Source: Chryseobacterium lathyri
GTDB taxonomy: Bacteria > Bacteroidota > Bacteroidia > Flavobacteriales > Weeksellaceae
Reading direction: 5' to 3'
Length of the DNA stretch: 64,000 nt
NCBI RefSeq assembly: GCF_030812195.1
Contig: NZ_JAUSSF010000002.1
Coordinates: 992,001 to 1,056,000, forward strand
Made by a program: the position numbers and the translations under genes
Notes under the pieces: model-generated
Databases searched by the model: none
What the model was told of the DNA's origin: nothing
Seen by the model: the letters and a program-made list of their open reading frames with translations, nothing else
Part shown: positions 27,134 through 34,124 of the stretch, one piece after another
Layout of the letters: each line of letters opens with the position of its first letter
Numbering within the stretch: the first letter of the stretch is position 1

Positions 27134-27268
27134 ATGAAAAAAAATGATTCCTTAAAAGTGAAAACTTTGAAACCTAAGAAACAAACAATTGATTTTTTAT
27201 TGAGTTACTCAAAAAGTCTTGAATTGGTACAAACCAAAAGCAATAATTTCCCGATTTCCAAAAATTAA
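27134..27268 (+). CDS. Small basic protein downstream of the ECF sigma factor
   Basis: A 44-residue frame, ATG 27134 to TAA 27268, fills the gap between the sigma factor and the HAD gene. It reads MKKNDSLKVKTLKPKKQTID then FLLSYSKSLELVQTKSNNFP and a short end. The Lys-rich front and the helix IDFLLSYSKSLELV look like a genuine small protein, and I recall similar short frames (KPKKxTIxFLLxYSKSL) after sigma factor genes in flavobacteria. It may modulate the sigma factor, but no function is established. Confidence 0.6.
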   Translation: MKKNDSLKVKTLKPKKQTIDFLLSYSKSLELVQTKSNNFPISKN

Positions 27269-27274
27269 ATTGAG

Positions 27275-27282
27275 TAATTTTG
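27275..27282 (+). promoter_or_regulatory. -7 element (TAATTTTG) of the HAD phosphatase gene
   Basis: TAATTTTG ends seven bases before ATG 27289, so the message would be leaderless or nearly so. Confidence 0.45.
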
Positions 27283-27288
27283 TGCTGT

Positions 27289-27984
27289 ATGAAAATTCAG
27301 CACATTTTTTTTGACCTGGACAATACGCTCTGGGATCACCGTAAGAACGCTTACCTTACCATCAAGGATCTTTTTGAAAAACAGAAAATCACGTTACATT
27401 ATACTATTGATTTTGAAGCCTTCCATTCTGTCTATCACGAAATTAATGAGAGTCTTTGGGAAAAGATCAGAGACGGTCTCATCGGTAAGGAATACCTTCG
27501 AAAGCACCGTTTCTATGATACTCTCAAACATTTCGGAGTGGACGATGAAGAGCTTTCGCAATATTTTGAAGAACATTTTCTGGATAAGATTCTTAACCAT
27601 AACGAGCTTGTAGAAGGTGCAGAGTACATTTTGGAATATTTGAGATCCAAACACTATACACTGCATGTCATTTCCAACGGCTTTCAGGAAGTAACAGAAA
27701 GGAAATGCATCTTATCAGGAATAGATAAATACTTTAAAACCATTACCAGCGCCGATTCTGTAGGCGTGAGAAAGCCCAATCCTAAGATTTTTGAATATTC
27801 ATTGGCGCTTGCAGAAGCCAGTAAGGAGGAAAGTATCCTGATTGGTGACGACTGGATCGCAGATGTTGTGGGTTCTCAGAATTATGGAATCGATGTAATC
27901 TTCTTTGATGTTTATAAAGAAAATAAGCAGGAAGAAGGACTGAAAGCTATTACACATCTTCTGCAAATTAAAGAATACTTATAA
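27289..27984 (+). CDS. HAD-family hydrolase, YjjG-type nucleotidase
   Basis: Protein of 231 residues from ATG 27289. HAD motif I is FFDLDNTLWDH with the nucleophile and acid Asp residues, motif II lies in VISNGFQE, the conserved Lys in RKPNPKIFEYSL, and motif III in ILIGDDWIADVVG. The cap domain and overall pattern match YjjG-type noncanonical pyrimidine nucleotidases, which dephosphorylate nucleoside monophosphates; other small phosphate esters are possible. Ends with a strong terminator at 27989. Confidence 0.85.
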   Translation: MKIQHIFFDLDNTLWDHRKNAYLTIKDLFEKQKITLHYTIDFEAFHSVYHEINESLWEKIRDGLIGKEYLRKHRFYDTLKHFGVDDEELSQYFEEHFLDKILNHNELVEGAEYILEYLRSKHYTLHVISNGFQEVTERKCILSGIDKYFKTITSADSVGVRKPNPKIFEYSLALAEASKEESILIGDDWIADVVGSQNYGIDVIFFDVYKENKQEEGLKAITHLLQIKEYL

Positions 27985-27988
27985 AAAT

Positions 27989-28027
27989 ATTCAGTTTGTT
28001 AGTAGCTATAAGAAACTGAATTTTTTT
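27989..28027 (+). terminator. Intrinsic terminator after the HAD gene
   Basis: ATTCAGTTT (27989-27997) pairs with AAACTGAAT (28013-28021) and is followed by a run of T to 28027; five bases after the stop codon. Confidence 0.85.
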
Positions 28028-28159
28028 AAGATTTTAGATGATCTTCATGATCTATTTTTTTAATTCGTTCTATTTTTCTGTCTGATTAGTTTTTCCTAAT
28101 TCTTTCCTAAATTGATTCTGACCTTTGCTTCATAATAAGAACAGAAAAAATGTAGCATT

Positions 28160-28609
28160 ATGAAAAATTTCAGAAAAATCACAGGAGCATTTGTTTTAAC
28201 TTTCTTACTGGCAGGAGGATTTATTTTTGCGCAGGACAAAACAATAAATGCGAATCAGTTACCTAAAACTGCTAAAAATTTCCTGGCTTCTCATTTTAAA
28301 GGGGTTGCTGTAGGATCAGCTATTGAGGACAGAGAAATTTATGGTGTTGATGAATACCAGGTGTATCTGGTTAACGGGATGAAAGTAGAATTTGACAGCA
28401 GCGGAAACTGGAAAGAAGTGGACGGAAAACATCAAAAGCTGCCTTATGCATTTATTCCGGCATCGATCAGGAACTACGCCGCTAAAAGTTTTCCCAATAC
28501 TTACATTGTTAAGATAGAAAAAGAAAGATGGTCTTATAAGGCGGAACTTTCCAATGGGCTGGATCTTGAATTTGACAGGAAAGGAAATTTCAAAAGGATT
28601 GATGATTAA
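28160..28609 (+). CDS. PepSY-like domain secreted protein
   Basis: Protein of 149 residues with a signal peptide ending near GGFIFAQ (about 25). The mature part has two PepSY-like repeats (YQVYLVNGMKVEFDSSGNWK and WSYKAELSNGLDLEFDRKGN), each a strand-turn-strand with the pattern hydrophobic-E-F-D-X-X-G. Such proteins are often encoded next to two-component systems in Bacteroidota, and here a response regulator and histidine kinase follow after 166 bases. A periplasmic role linked to that system is inference. Confidence 0.75.
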   Translation: MKNFRKITGAFVLTFLLAGGFIFAQDKTINANQLPKTAKNFLASHFKGVAVGSAIEDREIYGVDEYQVYLVNGMKVEFDSSGNWKEVDGKHQKLPYAFIPASIRNYAAKSFPNTYIVKIEKERWSYKAELSNGLDLEFDRKGNFKRIDD

Positions 28610-28629
28610 TCCAATTGAAAAATATAGTT

Positions 28630-28744
28630 GAAGGAAGCTGGAAATTAAAGGATGAAAGTCTTTAGGTAGCAGTATGAATTTGTAAAAATGACAATCAGAT
28701 ATCAGCCACTTGACAACAACTTCTAGCTTCCTTCTTCTTTTCTA
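28630..28744. repeat. Spaced inverted repeat between PepSY gene and response regulator
   Basis: GAAGGAAGCTGGAA (28630-28643) and TTCTAGCTTCCTTC (28731-28744) are complementary except for one G-T pair, separated by 87 bases. It resembles short GGAAGCTGGAAG-type intergenic repeats that I associate with Chryseobacterium genomes; that link is from memory. Confidence 0.45.
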
Positions 28745-28775
28745 TTTCATATATTTGATAAGCTAATACTGCAGA

Positions 28776-29447
28776 ATGAAGATATTGATCGTAGAAGATG
28801 AACCGGAACTGAAAAACACTGTACAGGCTTTCCTGGAATCAGAGCATTTTATTGTAGAATTTGCCCTTACCTATAATGCAGGGTTGGAAAAGATCATTTC
28901 GTATGAGTATGACTGTATTCTTCTTGATATTATGCTGCCGGACGGAAACGGCATTGAGCTGCTGAAAGAAATTAAGAAGCTGCATAAAAAAGATCCTGTG
29001 ATCATTCTATCGGCTAAAGATTCTGTTGAGGACAAGGTCAAAGGGTTGGAAATAGGCGCCGATGATTATCTGGCAAAACCTTTCCACCTTGTTGAGCTGA
29101 TGGCGAGAATCCGGTCTGTGATCAGAAGAAAGAATCAGGATGGTGAAAATACGATTACCTATAAAAATATCAGCATTGATCCAGAAAGCAGAACCGTTAA
29201 AGTCGGGAATAAAGATATGATTCTTAACCGCAAGGAATATGACCTTCTGTATTACTTTGTCATCCATCCGGAAAAAACGCTGCAGAAAACAACTTTGGCT
29301 GAAGCAATTTGGGGAGATTATATTGATCAGGCAGACAGTCTGGACTTTATCTATTCACAAATTAAAAATCTCCGTAAAAAATTAAAAAACCTCAATGCAG
29401 AAGCTGATTTCCAAGCTGTTTACGGAATAGGTTATAAATTTGTCTGA
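28776..29447 (+). CDS. Response regulator, OmpR/PhoB family
   Basis: Protein of 223 residues. Receiver domain 1-115 with acidic pocket VEDEPE, phosphoacceptor Asp51 (CILLDIMLPDG), the Ser of IILSAKD and the Lys of LAKPF. The C-terminal winged helix (about 128-223) carries NRKEYDLLYYFVIHPEKTL and ends YGIGYKFV. It would activate or repress genes after phosphorylation by the kinase encoded directly downstream (kinase ATG begins right after the stop codon). The adjacent PepSY-like gene is a likely target. Confidence 0.92.
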   Translation: MKILIVEDEPELKNTVQAFLESEHFIVEFALTYNAGLEKIISYEYDCILLDIMLPDGNGIELLKEIKKLHKKDPVIILSAKDSVEDKVKGLEIGADDYLAKPFHLVELMARIRSVIRRKNQDGENTITYKNISIDPESRTVKVGNKDMILNRKEYDLLYYFVIHPEKTLQKTTLAEAIWGDYIDQADSLDFIYSQIKNLRKKLKNLNAEADFQAVYGIGYKFV

Positions 29448-30740
29448 ATGAAAGTTTCGTTAAAATACTACACTATCAAATATATGATCGGCATTCTGCT
29501 GCTTATCATTGCGGTCTGGGCCGCACTATTCTATGCCTACATCCTGGATGAAGTGTATGATAATGTTGATGATGGACTGAAAGACAGGAAGATACAGATT
29601 ATTAAAGCAGTATATCACGATCCTAAACTGTTGAACAGTAAGGATTTCGGATTTAATGAATTTAAGATCAAACCGATTTCAGAATCTGAGTATAAAGATA
29701 AAAACCGGCTTTATAACAAGATGTTTTATATGGAGTATGACGATAAGGACCAACCTTACCGTGTACTTGAAACGGATTTTATAGATCAGTTCGGAAAGCG
29801 CCAGAGACTTGAAATACGCACTTCTACTGTGGAGCAGGATGAATTGGTGTATGACCTTACTACAGCTTTAATTGTGCTGTATATTTTACTTGTAATAAGT
29901 ATTGTTGCCGTCAATGGTTATATGCTGAATAAAGCGATGCGTCCTTTTTACACCATCTTGGAAAGGCTGAAAAAATACCAGTTCGGAGCTTCTTCACCAC
30001 AGGAAACTCAGAATTATTCCATCAAAGAATTTGAAGAGCTTAATGTAGAAATAGAGGAAATGATTGAACGGAATGAACTTGTCTTTCATCAGCAGAAGCA
30101 GTTTATTGAAAATGCATCCCATGAACTTCAGACTCCACTGGCTATTGTGACTAATAAAATCGATCTGGCGATCCAGAATGGTGATCTTAATAAGGAAAAT
30201 ATGAACTTCCTTACCGAAGTAAAAGGTGATCTTAGAAGAATGGCAGGACTGAATAAATCCCTGCTGGTGCTTTCAAAAATAGAGAATAGCCAGTTCAACA
30301 AGATATCAAAAGTTAATTTTAATGAAATGATTGCAGAGCTGATCAAAAGCTATGAGGATTTTATCGAATTTAAAAAAGTTGAAGTCAGTATTATTGAAAA
30401 AGGATTCTTTGGAAGTGATTTTAATCCTGATCTGGCGGATATCCTGCTTTCTAATCTGCTTAAAAATGCGGTTAAGTATAATAACCAGGAGGGAATTGTC
30501 AGTATCATTATAGAAGATAACAGGCTTATCTTCCAGAATAGTGGAAACGGCACTCCGCTTGATAAGACCCAGATCTTCAACCGTTTTTACAAGCAGGGTT
30601 CAGATCAAAGTTCTACCGGCTTGGGTCTGTCTATCATCAGGACTATAACAAAACAATATCCCGGATGGGATATTGTCTATGAGTTTGAAGATGGATTGCA
30701 TTGTTTTATTCTTTCTAAAAACAATGCTTTGGTATTTTAA
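29448..30740 (+). CDS. Sensor histidine kinase
   Basis: Membrane sensor of 430 residues. Two membrane segments at about 11-32 and 138-160 enclose a periplasmic sensor of about 105 residues. Then come a linker, the dimerisation domain with phosphoacceptor His225 (ENASHELQTPLAIV), and the ATPase domain with N box LLSNLLKNAVKYNNQ and G box STGLGLSIIR. It starts immediately after the response regulator, so both are made together. Signal unknown. Its stop lies three bases from the convergent trpS stop, with no terminator between. Confidence 0.92.
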   Translation: MKVSLKYYTIKYMIGILLLIIAVWAALFYAYILDEVYDNVDDGLKDRKIQIIKAVYHDPKLLNSKDFGFNEFKIKPISESEYKDKNRLYNKMFYMEYDDKDQPYRVLETDFIDQFGKRQRLEIRTSTVEQDELVYDLTTALIVLYILLVISIVAVNGYMLNKAMRPFYTILERLKKYQFGASSPQETQNYSIKEFEELNVEIEEMIERNELVFHQQKQFIENASHELQTPLAIVTNKIDLAIQNGDLNKENMNFLTEVKGDLRRMAGLNKSLLVLSKIENSQFNKISKVNFNEMIAELIKSYEDFIEFKKVEVSIIEKGFFGSDFNPDLADILLSNLLKNAVKYNNQEGIVSIIIEDNRLIFQNSGNGTPLDKTQIFNRFYKQGSDQSSTGLGLSIIRTITKQYPGWDIVYEFEDGLHCFILSKNNALVF

Positions 30741-30743
30741 TGC

Positions 30744-31712
30744 TTAAATTCCTAAGCTTGCCCTTACTCTTTTAATGGTTTCGGTAGCAACAACTCTTGT
30801 TTTCGCTGCACCTTCCTGAAGTTTAGCTTCTAGCTCATCCAGGTTGTTCATATAGTAAGCAAACATTTCTCTTTCCTTTGCAAAACGTGTTAAGATCAGA
30901 TTCAACAGCTCTAATTTAGCATGCCCGTAACCGAAATTTCCGGCTAAGTACTTAGCTCTTAATTCTTCCGTCTGTTCAGGTGTTGCGATCAGTTCATAAA
31001 TGGCAAAAACTTTATCTGTTTCAGGATCTTTTGGCTCTTCAAGAGCTTTAGAATCGGTTTCTATACTCATTACTTGCTTTTTCAGATCTTTTTCAGGTAA
31101 GAAAATATTAATAATATTTCCCATGGATTTAGACATTTTACGGCCATCTGTTCCGGGAACATATTTTGTGTCTTCCTGAAGTTCAGCTTGAGGTAAAACC
31201 AAAACTTCACCCATCTGATTGTTGAACCTTGATGCTACATCACGGGCAATTTCAAGATGCTGAAGCTGATCCTTTCCTACAGGAACGACCTCTGCATCAT
31301 ACAGTAAAATATCCGCAGCCATCAGAATAGGATAGGTGAACAGCCCGGCGTTAACGTCCTGGAGCCTGTCTGCTTTATCCTTAAATGAGTGGGCAAGCGT
31401 TAATCTCTGGTAAGGAAAAAAACATGATAAATGCCAAGAAAGTTCACAGGTTTCAGGGATATCGCTCTGTCTGTAAAAATATGTTTTTTCTGTATCCAGC
31501 CCACAAGCAAGCCAAGCCGCAGCGATCTCGTAGGTATTCTGTTTTAAAATCTGCGCATCTTTGATCTGGGTAAGAGAATGAAGATTTGCAATGAATAAAA
31601 ATGATTCATTTCCCTGCTGCTTGGAAAGTTCAATAGCAGGAATGATAGCCCCAAGAAGATTTCCAAGATGGGGGGTTCCGGTGGCTTGAATGCCGGTAAG
31701 AATTCTTGACAT
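30744..31712 (-). CDS. trpS: Tryptophan--tRNA ligase
   Basis: Class I aminoacyl-tRNA synthetase of 322 residues that charges tRNA-Trp. Adenylate motifs: TGTPHLGNLLGAI (HIGH-like, residues 11-23) and GRKMSKSMGN near 196-205 (KMSKS). Short bacterial type with no extra domains. Ends face to face with the sensor kinase gene with a three-base gap, so read-through or transcript overlap is likely. Confidence 0.96.
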   Translation of the reverse strand: MSRILTGIQATGTPHLGNLLGAIIPAIELSKQQGNESFLFIANLHSLTQIKDAQILKQNTYEIAAAWLACGLDTEKTYFYRQSDIPETCELSWHLSCFFPYQRLTLAHSFKDKADRLQDVNAGLFTYPILMAADILLYDAEVVPVGKDQLQHLEIARDVASRFNNQMGEVLVLPQAELQEDTKYVPGTDGRKMSKSMGNIINIFLPEKDLKKQVMSIETDSKALEEPKDPETDKVFAIYELIATPEQTEELRAKYLAGNFGYGHAKLELLNLILTRFAKEREMFAYYMNNLDELEAKLQEGAAKTRVVATETIKRVRASLGI

Positions 31713-31847
31713 TTGTTTAAATTGTTTATAAAATTAATGAATTGCAAATTTAATTAATTCTACCGCAGATCACATAAAAAATTCACAGCGGTTGCAGACT
31801 GTTTTTTTGAATGATAGCAGGAAACCTGCCCAGCCAGCAAGATAAAA

Positions 31848-32492
31848 TTAAGGAATCAGAATCTTTTCTCCTCCGAATTTCGGCTGAACTCCGAAAAGAA
31901 GGTCCCAGTACACTTTTGTTTTTGCCAGATATTCTCTCAGATTTGTTTTTAATCCGGCGTATTTATTTACATCATTGGCATTATACCCGAAAGCTTCCAT
32001 TCCATTCTTTCTTGCCAGAAAAACAGCCCTTTCATTGTGGAATTTCTGTGAAATGATCACCAGCTTATTCTGTCCGAAAATTTCCTTAGCCCTTACTACA
32101 GAGTCCAGGGTTCTAAACCCGGCATGATCCATCACAATCCTGTCCTTTGGAATGCCGTATTTCATTAAAGTAAGCTGCATATCTTCCGGTTCATTGTAAT
32201 CTTTGGAGCTGTTGTCACCACTTACAATAATGTACTTGATCTTTCCGCTTTTATACAGATCTATGGCGGCCTGTATCCTGTTGTAGAAATAAGCGTTGGG
32301 CATGCCGTTGTTCAGATTCTTCCCGGTTCCAAGCAGTAAGGCCACTTTGGTTTCAGGAACATCAGAGATATTGTAGGAAACAAAAGCGCTGCTTTCTTTT
32401 CTGATACTGTAGTTGGCCCAGGCTATAAAAATAATTCCCGCTACAACAAGCAGCAGGAAAATTTTAAAAATATTTTTAATTACTTTTTTCAT
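31848..32492 (-). CDS. SanA/YdcF-family membrane protein (ElyC-like)
   Basis: About 214 residues from the ATG complementary to 32490-32492; a TTG at 32519 would add nine codons and overlap lspA. One N-terminal membrane helix (about 4-26) is followed by a DUF218/SanA domain with VALLLGTG, YIIVSGDNSS, DRIVMDHAGFRTLDSVVRAK and IISQKFHNERAVFLAR. In enterobacteria SanA affects vancomycin exclusion and envelope integrity. Follows lspA on the same strand and may share its transcript. Confidence 0.85.
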   Translation of the reverse strand: MKKVIKNIFKIFLLLVVAGIIFIAWANYSIRKESSAFVSYNISDVPETKVALLLGTGKNLNNGMPNAYFYNRIQAAIDLYKSGKIKYIIVSGDNSSKDYNEPEDMQLTLMKYGIPKDRIVMDHAGFRTLDSVVRAKEIFGQNKLVIISQKFHNERAVFLARKNGMEAFGYNANDVNKYAGLKTNLREYLAKTKVYWDLLFGVQPKFGGEKILIP

Positions 32493-32508
32493 TCGGAATA
32501 CTGTTTCT

Positions 32509-33147
32509 TTAAAACTCAAGTCCGTTAGGAAAAGCTTTTTTTCTGAATATTAATAGCAGGGCGGCTCCTACCGTAATGGCAGAATCTGCCACATTGAAAA
32601 TATACTTGAAGAATTCAATATGTTTACCACCAATCAAAGGGATATTATCAGGAACATACCAGTCTACCAAAGGAAAGTGAAGCATATCTACTACACAGCC
32701 TTTCATAAAAGCAGAATAGCCCTGTCCGAAAGGAACAAACTTCGAAACTCCTCCATATCCTATCCAGCGGTCGATGCTTGGGTCGTAAACCGTTCCGCTG
32801 TCGAAGATGAGCCCATAAAACATTCCGTCAATAATATTTCCGATAGCGCCGGCAAAAATAATAGCCATTGGAATCAGAAGATAGTTGGAAGCTCCCTGTT
32901 TCAGCCATTTCTTGAACATATAAACCATTCCTCCGATTAGGAAAAGCCTAAGGATCACCAGAAAATATTTTCCGATAATACCTCCGAAATGAAGCCCGTA
33001 AGCCATCCCAGGATTCTCTACGAAAGTCAGTTTAAAGCCTGGAAGAACGGTGACACTGTCATCCAGATTGAAATGCGTTTTGATGTAAATTTTTGAAGCC
33101 TGATCAATTAACAATACTAAAAATGTTATAGCTAAGATCTTTTTCAT
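32509..33147 (-). CDS. lspA: Lipoprotein signal peptidase (signal peptidase II)
   Basis: Inner-membrane aspartyl protease that removes signal peptides from prolipoproteins. 212 residues, longer than the proteobacterial protein (about 165), as is common in Bacteroidota. Four membrane helices; catalytic Asp107 in AGAIGNIIDGMFYG and Asp188 in FNVADSAITVGA; conserved FVENPGMAYG motif at 42-51. The extra length is a loop at about 118-170 between the two Asp motifs. Its start overlaps the preceding small gene by one base. Confidence 0.95.
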   Translation of the reverse strand: MKKILAITFLVLLIDQASKIYIKTHFNLDDSVTVLPGFKLTFVENPGMAYGLHFGGIIGKYFLVILRLFLIGGMVYMFKKWLKQGASNYLLIPMAIIFAGAIGNIIDGMFYGLIFDSGTVYDPSIDRWIGYGGVSKFVPFGQGYSAFMKGCVVDMLHFPLVDWYVPDNIPLIGGKHIEFFKYIFNVADSAITVGAALLLIFRKKAFPNGLEF

Positions 33148-33332
33148 TACTGTCCTTTTGGTTTAGAAGGTTTCTCAGAATTTTTCTTGTCAAAAATTTT
33201 CTTGGCTACCTTTTCTGTATGGAACGTATTTTTGGTCTGAGCACGTTCGTATCTGATGTTCATATCTTTTAAAACACTTTTCAGTGCACTCAGCTCCATA
33301 GGATTTTTAGGATGTACTATGATAGATTCCAT
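33147..33332 (-). CDS. DUF2683-like small protein
   Basis: A 61-residue basic protein. MESIIVHPKNPMELSALKSV resembles the front of the DUF2683 family, short proteins of unknown function in Bacteroidota that look like antitoxin-type or adaptor peptides. The C-terminal 20 residues are Lys/Pro-rich and low in complexity. Stop and start overlap with lspA by one base, indicating translational coupling. No toxin gene is adjacent. Confidence 0.6.
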   Translation of the reverse strand: MESIIVHPKNPMELSALKSVLKDMNIRYERAQTKNTFHTEKVAKKIFDKKNSEKPSKPKGQ

Positions 33333-33358
33333 TTTCTTTTCTTTTTCTTTTTTAAATG

Positions 33359-33604
33359 TTACATTTTGGACAGCTCATCGAGTCTTTTACGGTCTTTTGC
33401 AGACAGGTCGCTAAGACCGTTTTTGCCCATCTTACTCAAAATTCTGTCGATTTCTTTTTCCCTCTCGCGTTTATCTGAATTAAACTGATCATCGATGGTG
33501 TAGTTCTTGTGCCGGTCAGGAAAGAACTTGTTTTTAATCCATTCTCTATTGAAAAACAGTAAAACTGCAGCAACAATAATTGCTAAAATTAATACTTCGC
33601 TCAT
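33359..33604 (-). CDS. Small membrane protein with DUF6576-like tail
   Basis: 81 residues: N-terminal membrane helix (about 3-19, LILAIIVAAVLLFF), a basic linker, then EIDRILSKMGKNGLSDLSAKDRKRLDEL, a helical pair like the DUF6576 tail found at the end of flavobacterial rhomboid proteases. No rhomboid gene is here, so this is a stand-alone version. Same strand as lspA and the DksA-like gene, probably one transcript. Function unknown. Confidence 0.65.
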   Translation of the reverse strand: MSEVLILAIIVAAVLLFFNREWIKNKFFPDRHKNYTIDDQFNSDKREREKEIDRILSKMGKNGLSDLSAKDRKRLDELSKM

Positions 33605-33684
33605 GGGTATACATTAAAAATTAGGTTTATAAAGTATCCGTGAATACGATATAAACCCAATAGTATTTTACAAACCTTAACGGT

Positions 33685-34065
33685 TTATTTCTGCATATTT
33701 TTCGCTTCAATGCTCAGCGTAGCATGAGGAACGGCCAAAAGTCTTTCCTTAGGAATCAGTTTTCCTGTTACTCTGCATACACCGTAGGTTTTATTTTCTA
33801 TTCGGATCAAAGCATTTTTAAGATCGCGCACGAATTTCTCCTGGCGCCCCGCCAATATAGAGTTTTGCTCCTTGCTCAGTGTTTCTGCTCCTTCTTCAAA
33901 AGCTTTGAATGTAGGAGAAGTATCGTCTGTACCATTATTCTGGTCGTTGATGAAGCTTTCTCTGATCAGCTGAAGATCTCTTTCTGCTTTTTCTATTTTT
34001 TCTTTTATGATAGCCTTAAATTCCTGTAAATCAGCATCGCTGTATCTTACTCTTTCGTCTGACAT
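33685..34065 (-). CDS. TraR/DksA-family protein with lost zinc ligands
   Basis: 126 residues: N-terminal coiled coil about 8-85 (EFKAIIKEKIEKAERDLQLI) and the C-terminal finger region YGVCRVTGKLIPKERLLAVP with HATLSIEAK. In classical DksA the finger has four Cys; here only the first remains and the others are Thr, His and Ala-type residues. Bacteroidota homologues share this degenerate finger. DksA binds the RNA polymerase secondary channel; a similar role is probable. Sits 59 bases downstream of ileS. Confidence 0.85.
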   Translation of the reverse strand: MSDERVRYSDADLQEFKAIIKEKIEKAERDLQLIRESFINDQNNGTDDTSPTFKAFEEGAETLSKEQNSILAGRQEKFVRDLKNALIRIENKTYGVCRVTGKLIPKERLLAVPHATLSIEAKNMQK

Positions 34066-34124
34066 ATTCTTTTCTCTTTTTTAATAAAATTATGAAATGG
34101 AATTTGAAATACAATAATTATATG

